Shown here: piece by piece, positions 17,161 to 24,935 of the stretch
How positions within the stretch are numbered: the first letter of the stretch is position 1
How the letters are laid out: every line of letters starts with the position of its first letter
NCBI GenBank assembly: GCA_025354985.1
Contig: JANXLU010000042.1
Location: 218,978-282,977, forward strand
DNA: 64,000 nucleotides
Source of the DNA: Chloroflexota bacterium
GTDB lineage: Bacteria > Chloroflexota > Anaerolineae > J036 > Brachytrichaceae
Direction: 5' to 3'
Notes under the pieces: generated by a model
What the model saw: only the letters and a program-made list of their open reading frames with translations
What the model was told of the DNA's origin: nothing
Databases searched by the model: none
Made by a program: the position numbers and the translations under genes

Positions 17161-18552
17161 ATGCCCGCCCACATCATAGATTCCGCCATCTTCCGCGAAC
17201 AGTATGGCACGCCCGAAATGCGCGCAGTATTCGAGGAACGAGCGTTGATCCAGCGCTGGATGGATATCGAAGTGGCGCTCGCACGTGCCGAGGCCGAGTT
17301 GGGCGTCATCCCCCAATCAGCAGCTGATGCAATTGGCCGCGCTGCACGTGCCGAACACATCGACCTGGACGCGTTGCGTGCGGGCGTCGCCCAGACTGGG
17401 CACCCGATCGTCCCATTGATTCGCGCGCTCCAAAGCTTGTGTGACCATGATCCTGCCGCCCCGGCCGGCTCCGGCGAGTTCGTTCACTTTGGAGCCACCA
17501 CCCAGGATATTGTGGATACCGCTGTTGTGCTGCAACTCAAACAGGCTGGCACGTTCATAAAGGCGGACTTGATTACGTTGTCCAACTACCTTCGGGCGCT
17601 GTCTGAAGCCCACAAAGACACGCTGATGGCCGGCCGCACCCATGGGCAACAGGCGCTGCCCATTACGTTTGGTTACAAAACAGCCGTGTGGGTGGCCGAA
17701 CTGGATCGCCATTTCGATCGCTTGAAGGATTGTGAGCCTCGCGTGTTTATCGGACAATTTGGCGGCGCATCTGGCACCCTGGCCAGCCTTCCGGTTCATG
17801 GCCTGCGGATTCGTGCACGAATGATGGAACTGCTGGGCTTACGCGATCCGATCATAACCTGGCATACCGCCCACGACGGTTTCGCTGAATTCGCCAATGT
17901 CCTCGTGTTGATCGCCGGCACCTGCGGCAAGATCGCCCGGGAAATCATCAATCTGCAGCGCAGCGAGATTTGGGAGGTCGAGGAGCCGCACGATGGTGAC
18001 AAGATCGGCAGCAGCACCATGCCACACAAGCGCAACCCCATGGTCTGCGAGGCCATTGTCGCGCTGGCTCGCCTTGCCTTTAGCGCCGCGCGAAATGCCT
18101 TCGACGGCCTGATCCAAGATCATGAACGTGACTGGACCGTCAACCAAATGGAATGGGCGTGGGTCCCGGAACTGTGCGTCTATACGGCCGGAGCGCTGGC
18201 GCACACCAACCATGTGATGCGCGATCTGCGCGTTTATCCAGATCGCATGCGCAAAAATGCGGATTCACTTGGCGGTCTAATGCTAAGTGAGGCCGTGATG
18301 TTTGAATTGGCCAAACACGTTGGCAAGCAGACCGCGCACGAGCTTTTGCATGGGTGTTCCATGCTCGCCATGGATACGGGCATCCCATTCCGCGCCGCGC
18401 TGTTGCATAATGTTGAGGTCATGCAGCATCTTAACGAAGCGACCATTGACAGGCTGCTTTCCCCAACCGAATACACCGGATTCGCGCACGAGATGGTCGT
18501 GCGCGTGCTAAAACCGGACATGTCAGTAAGTGATTCAAACGCTACACCTTAG
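17161..18552 (+). CDS. Fumarase/aspartase-superfamily lyase, adenylosuccinate lyase-like
   Basis: This is a 463-residue, mostly helical lyase. The superfamily signature appears as GSSTMPHKRNPM near residue 281, with HFGATTQDIVDT near residue 110 and RTHGQQALPITFG near residue 158. These match adenylosuccinate lyase and 3-carboxy-cis,cis-muconate lactonising enzyme. The stop codon is immediately followed by the ATG of the E1 alpha gene, so the lyase is part of that operon. A purine-synthesis role is possible, but its link to a dehydrogenase suggests a catabolic substrate. Confidence 0.85.
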   Translation: MPAHIIDSAIFREQYGTPEMRAVFEERALIQRWMDIEVALARAEAELGVIPQSAADAIGRAARAEHIDLDALRAGVAQTGHPIVPLIRALQSLCDHDPAAPAGSGEFVHFGATTQDIVDTAVVLQLKQAGTFIKADLITLSNYLRALSEAHKDTLMAGRTHGQQALPITFGYKTAVWVAELDRHFDRLKDCEPRVFIGQFGGASGTLASLPVHGLRIRARMMELLGLRDPIITWHTAHDGFAEFANVLVLIAGTCGKIAREIINLQRSEIWEVEEPHDGDKIGSSTMPHKRNPMVCEAIVALARLAFSAARNAFDGLIQDHERDWTVNQMEWAWVPELCVYTAGALAHTNHVMRDLRVYPDRMRKNADSLGGLMLSEAVMFELAKHVGKQTAHELLHGCSMLAMDTGIPFRAALLHNVEVMQHLNEATIDRLLSPTEYTGFAHEMVVRVLKPDMSVSDSNATP

Positions 18553-19527
18553 ATGACACTCTCAACCCCCCAACTCCGTGATGGTTATCGCATGATGCTC
18601 CTGGCCCGGGCATTTGATCGCAAATGTGAAGAACTGTTCCAACAAGGCATCATCCGCGGCTCGTTGCACATGTGCATCGGCCAGGAGGCGACCGGTGCCG
18701 GGGCAGCGCTTGCGCTCCGCGATGACGACATTCTGATCACCAACTACCGTGGTCATGGACACGCGCTCAGCAAGGGCATCAGCCCGCGCGCGGCCATGGC
18801 CGAAATGCTCGGGCGCGCCACCGGTTGTTGTAAGGGCAAGGGCGGCAGTATGCACTGGACCGATGTCAAGAAAGGCATTATGCCCGCCAATGCCATCGTC
18901 GGTGCCGGATTGCCCACCGTCGTCGGGTGCGCGCTGGCGGGACAGTTGGATGGGTTGGATCGTGTGGCCGTCACCTTCTTTGGTGATGGCGCTTCCAACC
19001 AGGGCACCGCCCACGAAGCCATGAACTTGGCCAGCATATGGAAGGTGCCGGCCATTTACATCTGCGAAAACAACCTGTATTCCGAGATGACCCCGATCAG
19101 CAAGACCGCGCCAAATAAAGACTTGGCCGAGCGCGCCGCGGCCTATCACATCCCGGCCGAAGTGGTAGATGGCAACGATATCGAAGCCATGTTCGATGCC
19201 GTTTGCCGCGCCGTCACCCGTGGCAGGCAGGGTGGAGGACCTTCCTTTATTGAGGCCAAAACCTACCGCGTGGTCGGCCACATGATCGGTGATTCCCAAA
19301 TCTACCGCAGCAAGGACGAGGTCGAGGAATGGCGCACCCAGCGCGACCCGATCATGCGCGCAGGCGCCAAACTGATCGAGCGCGGGCTCACGGCAGCTGA
19401 GCTTGAGGCCATCCAGACATCCGTCGATGCCACCATCACCGATGCCGTCCAGTTTGCCAAGGATTCGCCTTATCCGGATGTGCGTGAGGTCTACGTCGAC
19501 GTGTTTGCCGAACCCATTCCCGCCTAA
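18553..19527 (+). CDS. Thiamine-dependent 2-oxoacid (pyruvate/acetoin-type) dehydrogenase E1 alpha subunit
   Basis: The 324-residue protein has the thiamine diphosphate motif starting GDGASNQGTAHEAMNLAS and ending in ENN, and the RGHGHALSKG and GKGGSMHWTD stretches of E1 alpha. It decarboxylates a 2-oxoacid or cleaves acetoin together with E1 beta and passes the acyl group to a lipoyl E2. There is no gap between its ATG and the stop of the upstream lyase. It could be acetoin dehydrogenase (AcoA) or pyruvate dehydrogenase; no E2 or E3 gene is near to decide. Confidence 0.9.
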   Translation: MTLSTPQLRDGYRMMLLARAFDRKCEELFQQGIIRGSLHMCIGQEATGAGAALALRDDDILITNYRGHGHALSKGISPRAAMAEMLGRATGCCKGKGGSMHWTDVKKGIMPANAIVGAGLPTVVGCALAGQLDGLDRVAVTFFGDGASNQGTAHEAMNLASIWKVPAIYICENNLYSEMTPISKTAPNKDLAERAAAYHIPAEVVDGNDIEAMFDAVCRAVTRGRQGGGPSFIEAKTYRVVGHMIGDSQIYRSKDEVEEWRTQRDPIMRAGAKLIERGLTAAELEAIQTSVDATITDAVQFAKDSPYPDVREVYVDVFAEPIPA

Positions 19528-19536
19528 CCAACAAAC

Positions 19537-20517
19537 ATGCGAGAACTAACCTATTCCCAGGCGCTCCGCGAGGCGCTGATCGAAGAAATGGATCGCGACC
19601 GCAATATTATTCTCATGGGCGAAGACATCGGCGTCTACGGCGGGCTTTTCAAAGTCACCGATGGGCTGATGGCGCGCTTTGGCGAGGCCCGCGTCCGGGA
19701 GACCCCCATCACCGAGAGCGGTTTTATCGGCGCGGCCGTCGGTCTGGCCATGTGCGGAAAGCACCCCATGGCCGAGCTTATGTTTATGGACTTTGCCTGG
19801 GTCGCCGCCGATCAATTGTTTAATCAGGCCTGCAAAATGCGCCAGATGAGTGGCGGTCAGGTGCAGGTGCCCTTGGTAGTGCGCACCCAGCAGGGCGGCG
19901 GCCGCGGCAATGCCGCTCAGCATTCCCAATCGTTGGAGGCTCATTTTGCCCACATCCCGGGAATGAAAATCGTGTTGCCCAGCACGCCGGCCGATGCCAA
20001 GGGTCTGCTCAAACAGGCCTTTCGTGAACAAGACCCGGTGATCTTTATCGAGCATAAATTGCTCTATAACACCAAGGGCGATGTGCCCGAGCACATGGAC
20101 CCCATTCCCTTTGGTGAGGCCACGGTCAAACGGGCCGGCACCAATGTGACCATCGTGAGCTACTCGCGGACCGTGCTTCATGCGCTGGAAGCCGCCGAGA
20201 CCCTGGCTACGCAGGGCATCAGCGCGGAGGTCATCGACTTGCGCACCATCTATCCGTTGGACATGGCCACCGTGCTGCGCTCGGTCAAGAAGACCAACCG
20301 CGCCGTCGTCGCCCATGAGAGCCATCGCAACAGCGGCTTTGGCGCCGAGCTCGCCTCGCGAATCACCGAGCAGGCCTTCACCAGCCTCGATGCCCCGGTC
20401 GAGCGCGTCGGCGCCCTTGATGTGCCCATTCCGTATAGTCAACCACTTGAAAGTGCCACACTCCCGTCTCCCGACTGGATCGTAGCCGCCGCCCGCAAGA
20501 CGTTATACAAAGCCTAG
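19537..20517 (+). CDS. Thiamine-dependent 2-oxoacid dehydrogenase E1 beta subunit
   Basis: The 326 residues match E1 beta: MGEDIGVYGGLFKVTDGL, RETPITESGFIGAAVGLA, QGGGRGNAAQHSQSLEAHF and EVIDLRTIYPLDMATV. It forms a heterotetramer with the alpha subunit encoded 9 bp upstream. A likely intrinsic terminator follows directly. The operon therefore encodes a lyase plus both E1 chains and stops without a lipoyl E2 or E3. Confidence 0.92.
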   Translation: MRELTYSQALREALIEEMDRDRNIILMGEDIGVYGGLFKVTDGLMARFGEARVRETPITESGFIGAAVGLAMCGKHPMAELMFMDFAWVAADQLFNQACKMRQMSGGQVQVPLVVRTQQGGGRGNAAQHSQSLEAHFAHIPGMKIVLPSTPADAKGLLKQAFREQDPVIFIEHKLLYNTKGDVPEHMDPIPFGEATVKRAGTNVTIVSYSRTVLHALEAAETLATQGISAEVIDLRTIYPLDMATVLRSVKKTNRAVVAHESHRNSGFGAELASRITEQAFTSLDAPVERVGALDVPIPYSQPLESATLPSPDWIVAAARKTLYKA

Positions 20518-20519
20518 CC

Positions 20520-20558
20520 AAAAGTGCCTCCATGGGTGAACCCTGTGGTGGCGCTTTT
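20520..20558 (+). terminator. Intrinsic terminator after the E1 operon
   Basis: Arms 20520-20532 and 20546-20558 pair over 13 bp with one wobble and one mismatch and end in a CTTTT run. The stem overlaps the ribosome-binding region of the following VOC gene only at its edge. Confidence 0.65.
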
Positions 20559-20574
20559 GCACCGGAGAAAAACC

Positions 20575-21060
20575 ATGGTTCTCGCAGTCTGGCACTTCAG
20601 TTTCACCGTAAGCAACATCGAGCGCTCGGTCGCCTTCTACCGCGATGTGCTGGGAATGACCCTGGTTCATGAACAGGTTCAGCACAATGAATACACCGCG
20701 CAGTTGGTGGGTTACCCGGATGCGCATCTCAAGGTTGCCCAGCTCAAGACCCCGGCCTCGACCGCCAGTCCCTCAACCCACGTGCTCGAGCTTGTGGAAT
20801 ACGTTCACCCCAGGGGCGACCGCGTCGATCCCAATACGTATCACAGCGGTTCATCGCATATGGCCTTCGTTGTTGATGATATGGCCGCCGAATACGCCCG
20901 GTTGAAGTCACTCGGCGTACGCTTCAAAAACGAACCCGTTCGCATCGCGGCCGGTGTCAACCTCGGCGGTTATGGGGTCTACTTCTGGGACCCGGACCAG
21001 ATCACCCTCGAACTCATCCAACCCCCGCCGCACCGCATGGAGGCCTGGCGCAACGTATAG
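20575..21060 (+). CDS. VOC-family (glyoxalase/dioxygenase-like) protein
   Basis: The 161-residue single-domain protein starts with MVLAVWHFSFTVSNIERSV followed by AFYRDVLGM, the classical start of a vicinal-oxygen-chelate domain. Metal-ligand candidates are His in WHFSFTV, His in SSHMAFVVDD and Glu in ITLELIQ. The start ATG at 20575 has a GGAG eight bases upstream; an upstream ATG at 20524 lies inside the terminator. The substrate is unknown. Confidence 0.82.
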   Translation: MVLAVWHFSFTVSNIERSVAFYRDVLGMTLVHEQVQHNEYTAQLVGYPDAHLKVAQLKTPASTASPSTHVLELVEYVHPRGDRVDPNTYHSGSSHMAFVVDDMAAEYARLKSLGVRFKNEPVRIAAGVNLGGYGVYFWDPDQITLELIQPPPHRMEAWRNV

Positions 21061-21076
21061 GAATGACATCGCCGAC

Positions 21077-21997
21077 TTGATTCTGGAAATTGATGCTCGT
21101 TCCTTCCTAACCGCCTACTATTCCACGTCGCCCCGAGATCTGTCTTTGATTGGGGCCGGGGCATGGTCGCAGTGCTTTGCCTTCACCCATGCAGACCGCG
21201 CATTGGTCATTCGATTTGGAAAGCATGTCGGAGATTTTTACAAGGATCGGCGGGCGCATGCCTATGACGCGCCATCGTTGCCGATCCCGGAAGTGCTCGA
21301 TATCGGACCGGCCTTTGATGGCTACTACTGCATCTCGTCTCGGGTAGTCGGCGCGCCGCTTGAACTCGTTGGCGCAACCCAATGGTGCACATTGGTGCCT
21401 GCGCTCGCGCGTGCCATGGAGGCGCTGCGCACCGCGGATATCTCGATCACTACCGGCATTGGGGGTTGGAACGCCGACGGCCAGGCGGAGTTTGGCTCCT
21501 GGTCCGCGTTTCTGCTGAGCTGCGCCGTCGACAGCCCCACCCACCGGACCCACGGCTGGCGTCAAAAGCTGGATCGTCATGCAGTTGGTGCCGCCACGTT
21601 TGATTGGGGCTACGCACTTCTTCAGACCGTTGCGACCGTCCCGGCGCCGCGTTGCCTGGTCCACTGCGATCTCGCAAACCGTAACGTCCATGTGATCGAA
21701 GACACCATTACGGGCGTGTTTGACTGGGGTTGTTCCCTATTTGGAGACCATCTCTATGAGCTGGCGTGGTTTGAGTTCTGGGCGCCTTGGACGCCCAGCT
21801 TGGACATGGTTTTGTTGCGCAGGCAATTGGACTACGCGTGGCGCGCGTCAGGTTATCGCCCGGACCATGTCGCGGAACGACTGCGGGCCTGTTACCTGCA
21901 CATCGGCTTGGGGCACCTGGGTTACAACGCGTTTACCGGCAACGTTGAAAGTCTCGAAGGCACCGCACACCGCCTGCGCGCGTTAGTCGCCATCTAA
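21077..21997 (+). CDS. Aminoglycoside phosphotransferase (APH)-family kinase
   Basis: The kinase-like fold is shown by the catalytic loop CLVHCDLANRNVHVIED (HxDxxxxN) and the magnesium motif GVFDWGCSLFGDHLYELAW. The protein is about 306 residues if it starts at TTG 21077; the open frame extends into the preceding gene and no ATG or strong Shine-Dalgarno marks the start. Members phosphorylate small alcohols, amino sugars or antibiotics. Nothing around it indicates drug resistance. Confidence 0.75.
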   Translation: MILEIDARSFLTAYYSTSPRDLSLIGAGAWSQCFAFTHADRALVIRFGKHVGDFYKDRRAHAYDAPSLPIPEVLDIGPAFDGYYCISSRVVGAPLELVGATQWCTLVPALARAMEALRTADISITTGIGGWNADGQAEFGSWSAFLLSCAVDSPTHRTHGWRQKLDRHAVGAATFDWGYALLQTVATVPAPRCLVHCDLANRNVHVIEDTITGVFDWGCSLFGDHLYELAWFEFWAPWTPSLDMVLLRRQLDYAWRASGYRPDHVAERLRACYLHIGLGHLGYNAFTGNVESLEGTAHRLRALVAI

Positions 21998-22009
21998 GTA
22001 CACTTCCAT

Positions 22010-22045
22010 ACACATGGTGGCTGCCTCAAGGCGACCACCATGTGT
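22010..22045. terminator. 11-bp perfect hairpin between convergent genes
   Basis: ACACATGGTGG (22010-22020) and CCACCATGTGT (22035-22045) are exact complements. The loop contains GCCT/AGGC that could pair further. An A6 run follows on the plus strand. It separates the APH-family gene from the Trypco1-like gene. Confidence 0.6.
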
Positions 22046-22056
22046 CAAAAAATCAC

Positions 22057-22677
22057 CTATGCACAAGCCCAGTCGCTGTGCCAGGATTCGCTATGGTTGC
22101 CATTGCCCAGGTTGATGCGATAGCGTTTGCGCGCCTCGCTGCCGCCTGAACAAGCGTGGTTAGGCCGGCTTTCCGTATTGGTCTCAATCGCCAGGGTTTC
22201 GTGACCAAGCGCCAGCAACTCGGACAAAATATGCCCCTCGGTGCCCGCCTTGCTGTTGCGCCGGATCGTCTCGCTGATCTCATCATGCTGGTCCATCGGA
22301 GCCTTGATCTGCTTTGGCTGCGCCGCAGACTTTTCCTTTTCCCAAACCAAAGTCACCACAATATGCGCCTCCGCGCCGGCATCCACCAACCAGGACGCAC
22401 CGCCACCCGTGCCCGCCGAGAATTTGAGCCCGAACTCAACCGTTGCCTGGTCCGGTTGAATGTGCTTTAGGCCATTCAGCACGGCGCCACCAACATCGGC
22501 CATCGCCTTCTCAATGACGACGGGATCAAACGCCGATTCTTCAACTTTGCCTTTCGTCACCGACAATACTTTCAACGTGCTTTGCGGAACTGCAACAACA
22601 ATTGGCGTGGCCACTACGGTCTTCGCCTTTGGCTTTGCAACCATGCTTGCTTTTGAACTCGTCTTTGAACTCGCCAT
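22057..22677 (-). CDS. Trypco1 (CU044_2847-type) domain protein with Cys-containing C-terminal extension
   Basis: The 206-residue protein has a Lys/Ala/Pro-rich N-terminus (1-33), then a domain at about 35-114 ending in VEFGLKFSAGTGG and AGAEAHIVVTLVWEKE, which is the pattern of the trypsin-co-occurring domain Trypco1. That domain is typically encoded beside trypsin- or caspase-like proteases in bacterial conflict systems. Residues 115-206 are an extension I cannot place: it begins near Met128, is polar, and holds two Cys (176 and 205, the latter in DWACA at the C-terminus). Third-codon-position GC is high through the extension, so it looks coded. AAGGAG precedes the ATG by 8 bases. A bacterial gasdermin lies 1.3 kb away on the same strand. 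Confidence 0.72.
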   Translation of the reverse strand: MASSKTSSKASMVAKPKAKTVVATPIVVAVPQSTLKVLSVTKGKVEESAFDPVVIEKAMADVGGAVLNGLKHIQPDQATVEFGLKFSAGTGGGASWLVDAGAEAHIVVTLVWEKEKSAAQPKQIKAPMDQHDEISETIRRNSKAGTEGHILSELLALGHETLAIETNTESRPNHACSGGSEARKRYRINLGNGNHSESWHSDWACA

Positions 22678-22763
22678 TGAGGGTCTCCTTTACAGTGATC
22701 TAGTAAATGACAATTGGTCAGGCCACGTGGCCTTGCACCAGACAGTAGTATGGCACGGGCGGA

Positions 22764-23111
22764 TTAAAGCCCTTTAATGTTTTCCGCTACGCGGCATCTC
22801 ACGATTCTCGCGATCAAGTCATACGGAATCGGCTCATCCAATGGAAAACGCAACGCGCCTTTCGGCCCTTCATACCGCGCCACCTCTGCGCGCAGCTCGG
22901 CGCTTCCCGTCACGGGCGGATAAAGGCCGATATGCCTTTTGAAGGCCGCAAAGTGCACCAGGTTGCCATTCAGTACAAATGTAGGCATCTGATACATTAT
23001 GGCCTCTGTTGCGCCGTGTGCGTTCTCGCGAACCAGCGCTCGAATCTGCTCCAGGATCGGCTTCACCGATTCCGGGCAGCCGGCAATATAGTCATCTATC
23101 GTCCTGGTCAT
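22764..23111 (-). CDS. DUF1801 (YdhG-like) family protein
   Basis: This 115-residue protein has the family order: DDYIAGCPESVKPILEQIR, ATEAIMYQMPTFVLNGNLVHFAAFKRHIGLYP, then GALRFPLDEPIPYDLI. DUF1801 proteins share a fold with frataxin-like domains and have no agreed function. It lies upstream of the Trypco1 gene, 86 bp apart on the same strand. The Met-Pro-Thr-Phe and His-Ile-Gly-Leu-Tyr-Pro segments are the most conserved parts of the family. Confidence 0.8.
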   Translation of the reverse strand: MTRTIDDYIAGCPESVKPILEQIRALVRENAHGATEAIMYQMPTFVLNGNLVHFAAFKRHIGLYPPVTGSAELRAEVARYEGPKGALRFPLDEPIPYDLIARIVRCRVAENIKGL

Positions 23112-23196
23112 GGGTCACAGTAACTCCAATTGTCGCAAGTTTCGAATGCGTTACTCTTAAACAGTCATGGTTATACTTCATCAGGAGTAAAAAATA

Positions 23197-23973
23197 ATGG
23201 CAAGACATCATCACGCAAAACCCGCAGGTGTGCCCACCTGGACCGATCTCATGACCACCGACACTGAAAAGGCGCGCACGTTTTATCACGCCGTGTTTGG
23301 TTGGGAATATCACGTGGCCGGCCCGGAGTTTGGCGGCTACATCAATGCCCACATCAACGAGCACATGGTGGCCGGCATTACCGGACCCATGCCGGGCGCT
23401 CCTCCCATGCCCGCAGCCTGGACGATCTATTTTGCCTCGCATGACATCGACGCCGATGTCGCAAAGGCTGAAAAGCTGGGCGCCAAGGTTATGGCCCCGG
23501 CGATGACTGTTGGCGACCTTGGCAAAATGGCGATCTTGATCGACCCGACCGGCGCAGTTTTCGGTCTGTGGCAGGCCGGCACGTTTACGGGCGCCATGGT
23601 CACCGAGGAACATGGCGCCATGAACTGGGTGGAGCTGACCTCGACGGATGCCAAGGCCGCTAACGCGTTCTATGTTGGGCTGCTTGGCACCACGTCTGCG
23701 GCCATGCCTGGTGGGTTGGAGTACTACACCCTGAGCCATGGCGAGCACCAGCGCGCCGGCATCATGCAGGCCGATCCGGCATGGGGCATCAAGCAATCGT
23801 TCTGGGCAAATTACTTCCACACCGACGATGCGGCTGCCACGGCCGCACTTGCGGTCAAGAACGGTGCAACCATGCGCGGCCCGATTGATGACACTCCGTT
23901 TGGTCAACTGGGCGCGCTCGTGGACCCGGTCGGCGCAAATTTCAAGATCATTCAGCCACCCAAGCATTCGTAG
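23197..23973 (+). CDS. Two-domain VOC-family protein
   Basis: The 258 residues contain two VOC repeats: GVPTWTDLMTTDTEKARTFY followed by HAVFGWEY, and GAMNWVELTSTDAKAANAFY followed by VGLLG. This layout is like the 27-kDa glyoxalase/bleomycin-resistance-type proteins of actinobacteria and chloroflexi. The metal ligands are not obvious in both halves. It is flanked by minus-strand genes on both sides, interrupting the Trypco1 and gasdermin genes. Confidence 0.85.
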   Translation: MARHHHAKPAGVPTWTDLMTTDTEKARTFYHAVFGWEYHVAGPEFGGYINAHINEHMVAGITGPMPGAPPMPAAWTIYFASHDIDADVAKAEKLGAKVMAPAMTVGDLGKMAILIDPTGAVFGLWQAGTFTGAMVTEEHGAMNWVELTSTDAKAANAFYVGLLGTTSAAMPGGLEYYTLSHGEHQRAGIMQADPAWGIKQSFWANYFHTDDAAATAALAVKNGATMRGPIDDTPFGQLGALVDPVGANFKIIQPPKHS

Positions 23974-23980
23974 TTGATCG

Positions 23981-24015
23981 TGCATGCCGCGTTGCACACT
24001 GCAACGCGGCATGCA
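23981..24015. terminator. 16-bp perfect hairpin between VOC and gasdermin genes
   Basis: Arms 23981-23996 and 24000-24015 are exact complements with a 3-base loop. It begins 8 bp after the VOC stop and ends 3 bp before the gasdermin stop, so it probably ends both transcripts. Confidence 0.75.
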
Positions 24016-24018
24016 GCA

Positions 24019-24825
24019 TCAATTAGTATTGAAAGTCACCCAGGCGCCCTTGGTGTGCAATCTGACTGCCGTTTCGGGTGGCTGACCGGTCAACAGGCCG
24101 TCGACCGACTTGGCCGCCGAGCTGCCCGCGGGCAATGGCTCCAGTTTGATGTATTTGCCGTCGGCATAAATCAGGCGATAGGCCTGAAAGCCAAACACAA
24201 GGTGGGCGTCTCCCGAAAATGTCACCCGTCCGGTGTGTTCTGATTCGCCTGAAACCTTGACGGTTGCCCCAACGATTTGTTGTAGTGCGGGCACCTGAAC
24301 TTCCACGCCGGCCGAGCCGCTGGCATTCGTATCCACGGTCACGCTGTCGCTCTTAATCGTGTTAGTGACGACATAAATGTCACTATTGTCAAGCAATTCC
24401 CGCACATACCGGACGTCGGCGCTGATCTGGGTTGCTCCGAGGAATTTGTCGAGCGCGGCCACGGTCACGCCATCGCTCAGCACGTGCGGGAACTCAAACG
24501 TGACTCCGCTGGCGTGCTTAAACTCCGTCTTCAAGCCAATCTGCCCACCGCCCATCGCGCTGATGATTGTGCCAAGCAAATCCAAACCAAGACCAAGATT
24601 AAGCGCATTCGTGTGCTTGCCCGACACGCCCGCTGCGGGCACGTTTGCCGCGATGACGGGCAGGGTCGCCCCCACGAAAAGCTCGCTGATGTTGCCAATT
24701 CGGCTCAGATCGCGCTCGCCCGAGTGCGAAAGTAGCGTAAGCGGTGGAAAATCCGCCTTTGGCAGACGAATGACGTTGTAGCCCCGATCCTTGAGAAAGC
24801 TGATGTATGGGTCTTCACAGAACAT
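24019..24825 (-). CDS. Bacterial gasdermin (bGSDM), pore-forming cell-death effector
   Basis: The 268-residue protein matches bacterial gasdermins from end to end. It begins MFCEDPYISFLKDRGYNVIR, with Cys3 where bacterial gasdermins carry an acylated Cys, followed by LPKADFPPLTLL. Further family landmarks are NVPAAGVSGKHTN near 61-72, LGTIISAMGGG at 84-94, VTFEFPHVLSDGV at 108-120, YVVTNTIKS at 151-159 and LVFGFQAYRLIY at 209-220. In the family, a C-terminal peptide of about 20 residues masks the pore former until a partner protease cuts it; here residues 229-268 are the candidate tail. GGAGG lies about 8 bases before the ATG. No protease gene is visible within the window. Confidence 0.85.
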   Translation of the reverse strand: MFCEDPYISFLKDRGYNVIRLPKADFPPLTLLSHSGERDLSRIGNISELFVGATLPVIAANVPAAGVSGKHTNALNLGLGLDLLGTIISAMGGGQIGLKTEFKHASGVTFEFPHVLSDGVTVAALDKFLGATQISADVRYVRELLDNSDIYVVTNTIKSDSVTVDTNASGSAGVEVQVPALQQIVGATVKVSGESEHTGRVTFSGDAHLVFGFQAYRLIYADGKYIKLEPLPAGSSAAKSVDGLLTGQPPETAVRLHTKGAWVTFNTN

Positions 24826-24935
24826 TAAAGCACCTCCGCGTGTTCAGATAGTGTATGCCTGGCGTCCCGCAGCGCCATGGGAACTTAGTCCCAATTAATT
24901 CCCAAGAAACACGGAAAACTGTGGAAGCGGATAAA

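Noticed and set aside
22764..23973. DUF1801 or VOC genes as part of the gasdermin defence system
   Set aside because: Both are common housekeeping-type families, and the VOC gene is on the opposite strand, so proximity alone was not taken as evidence.
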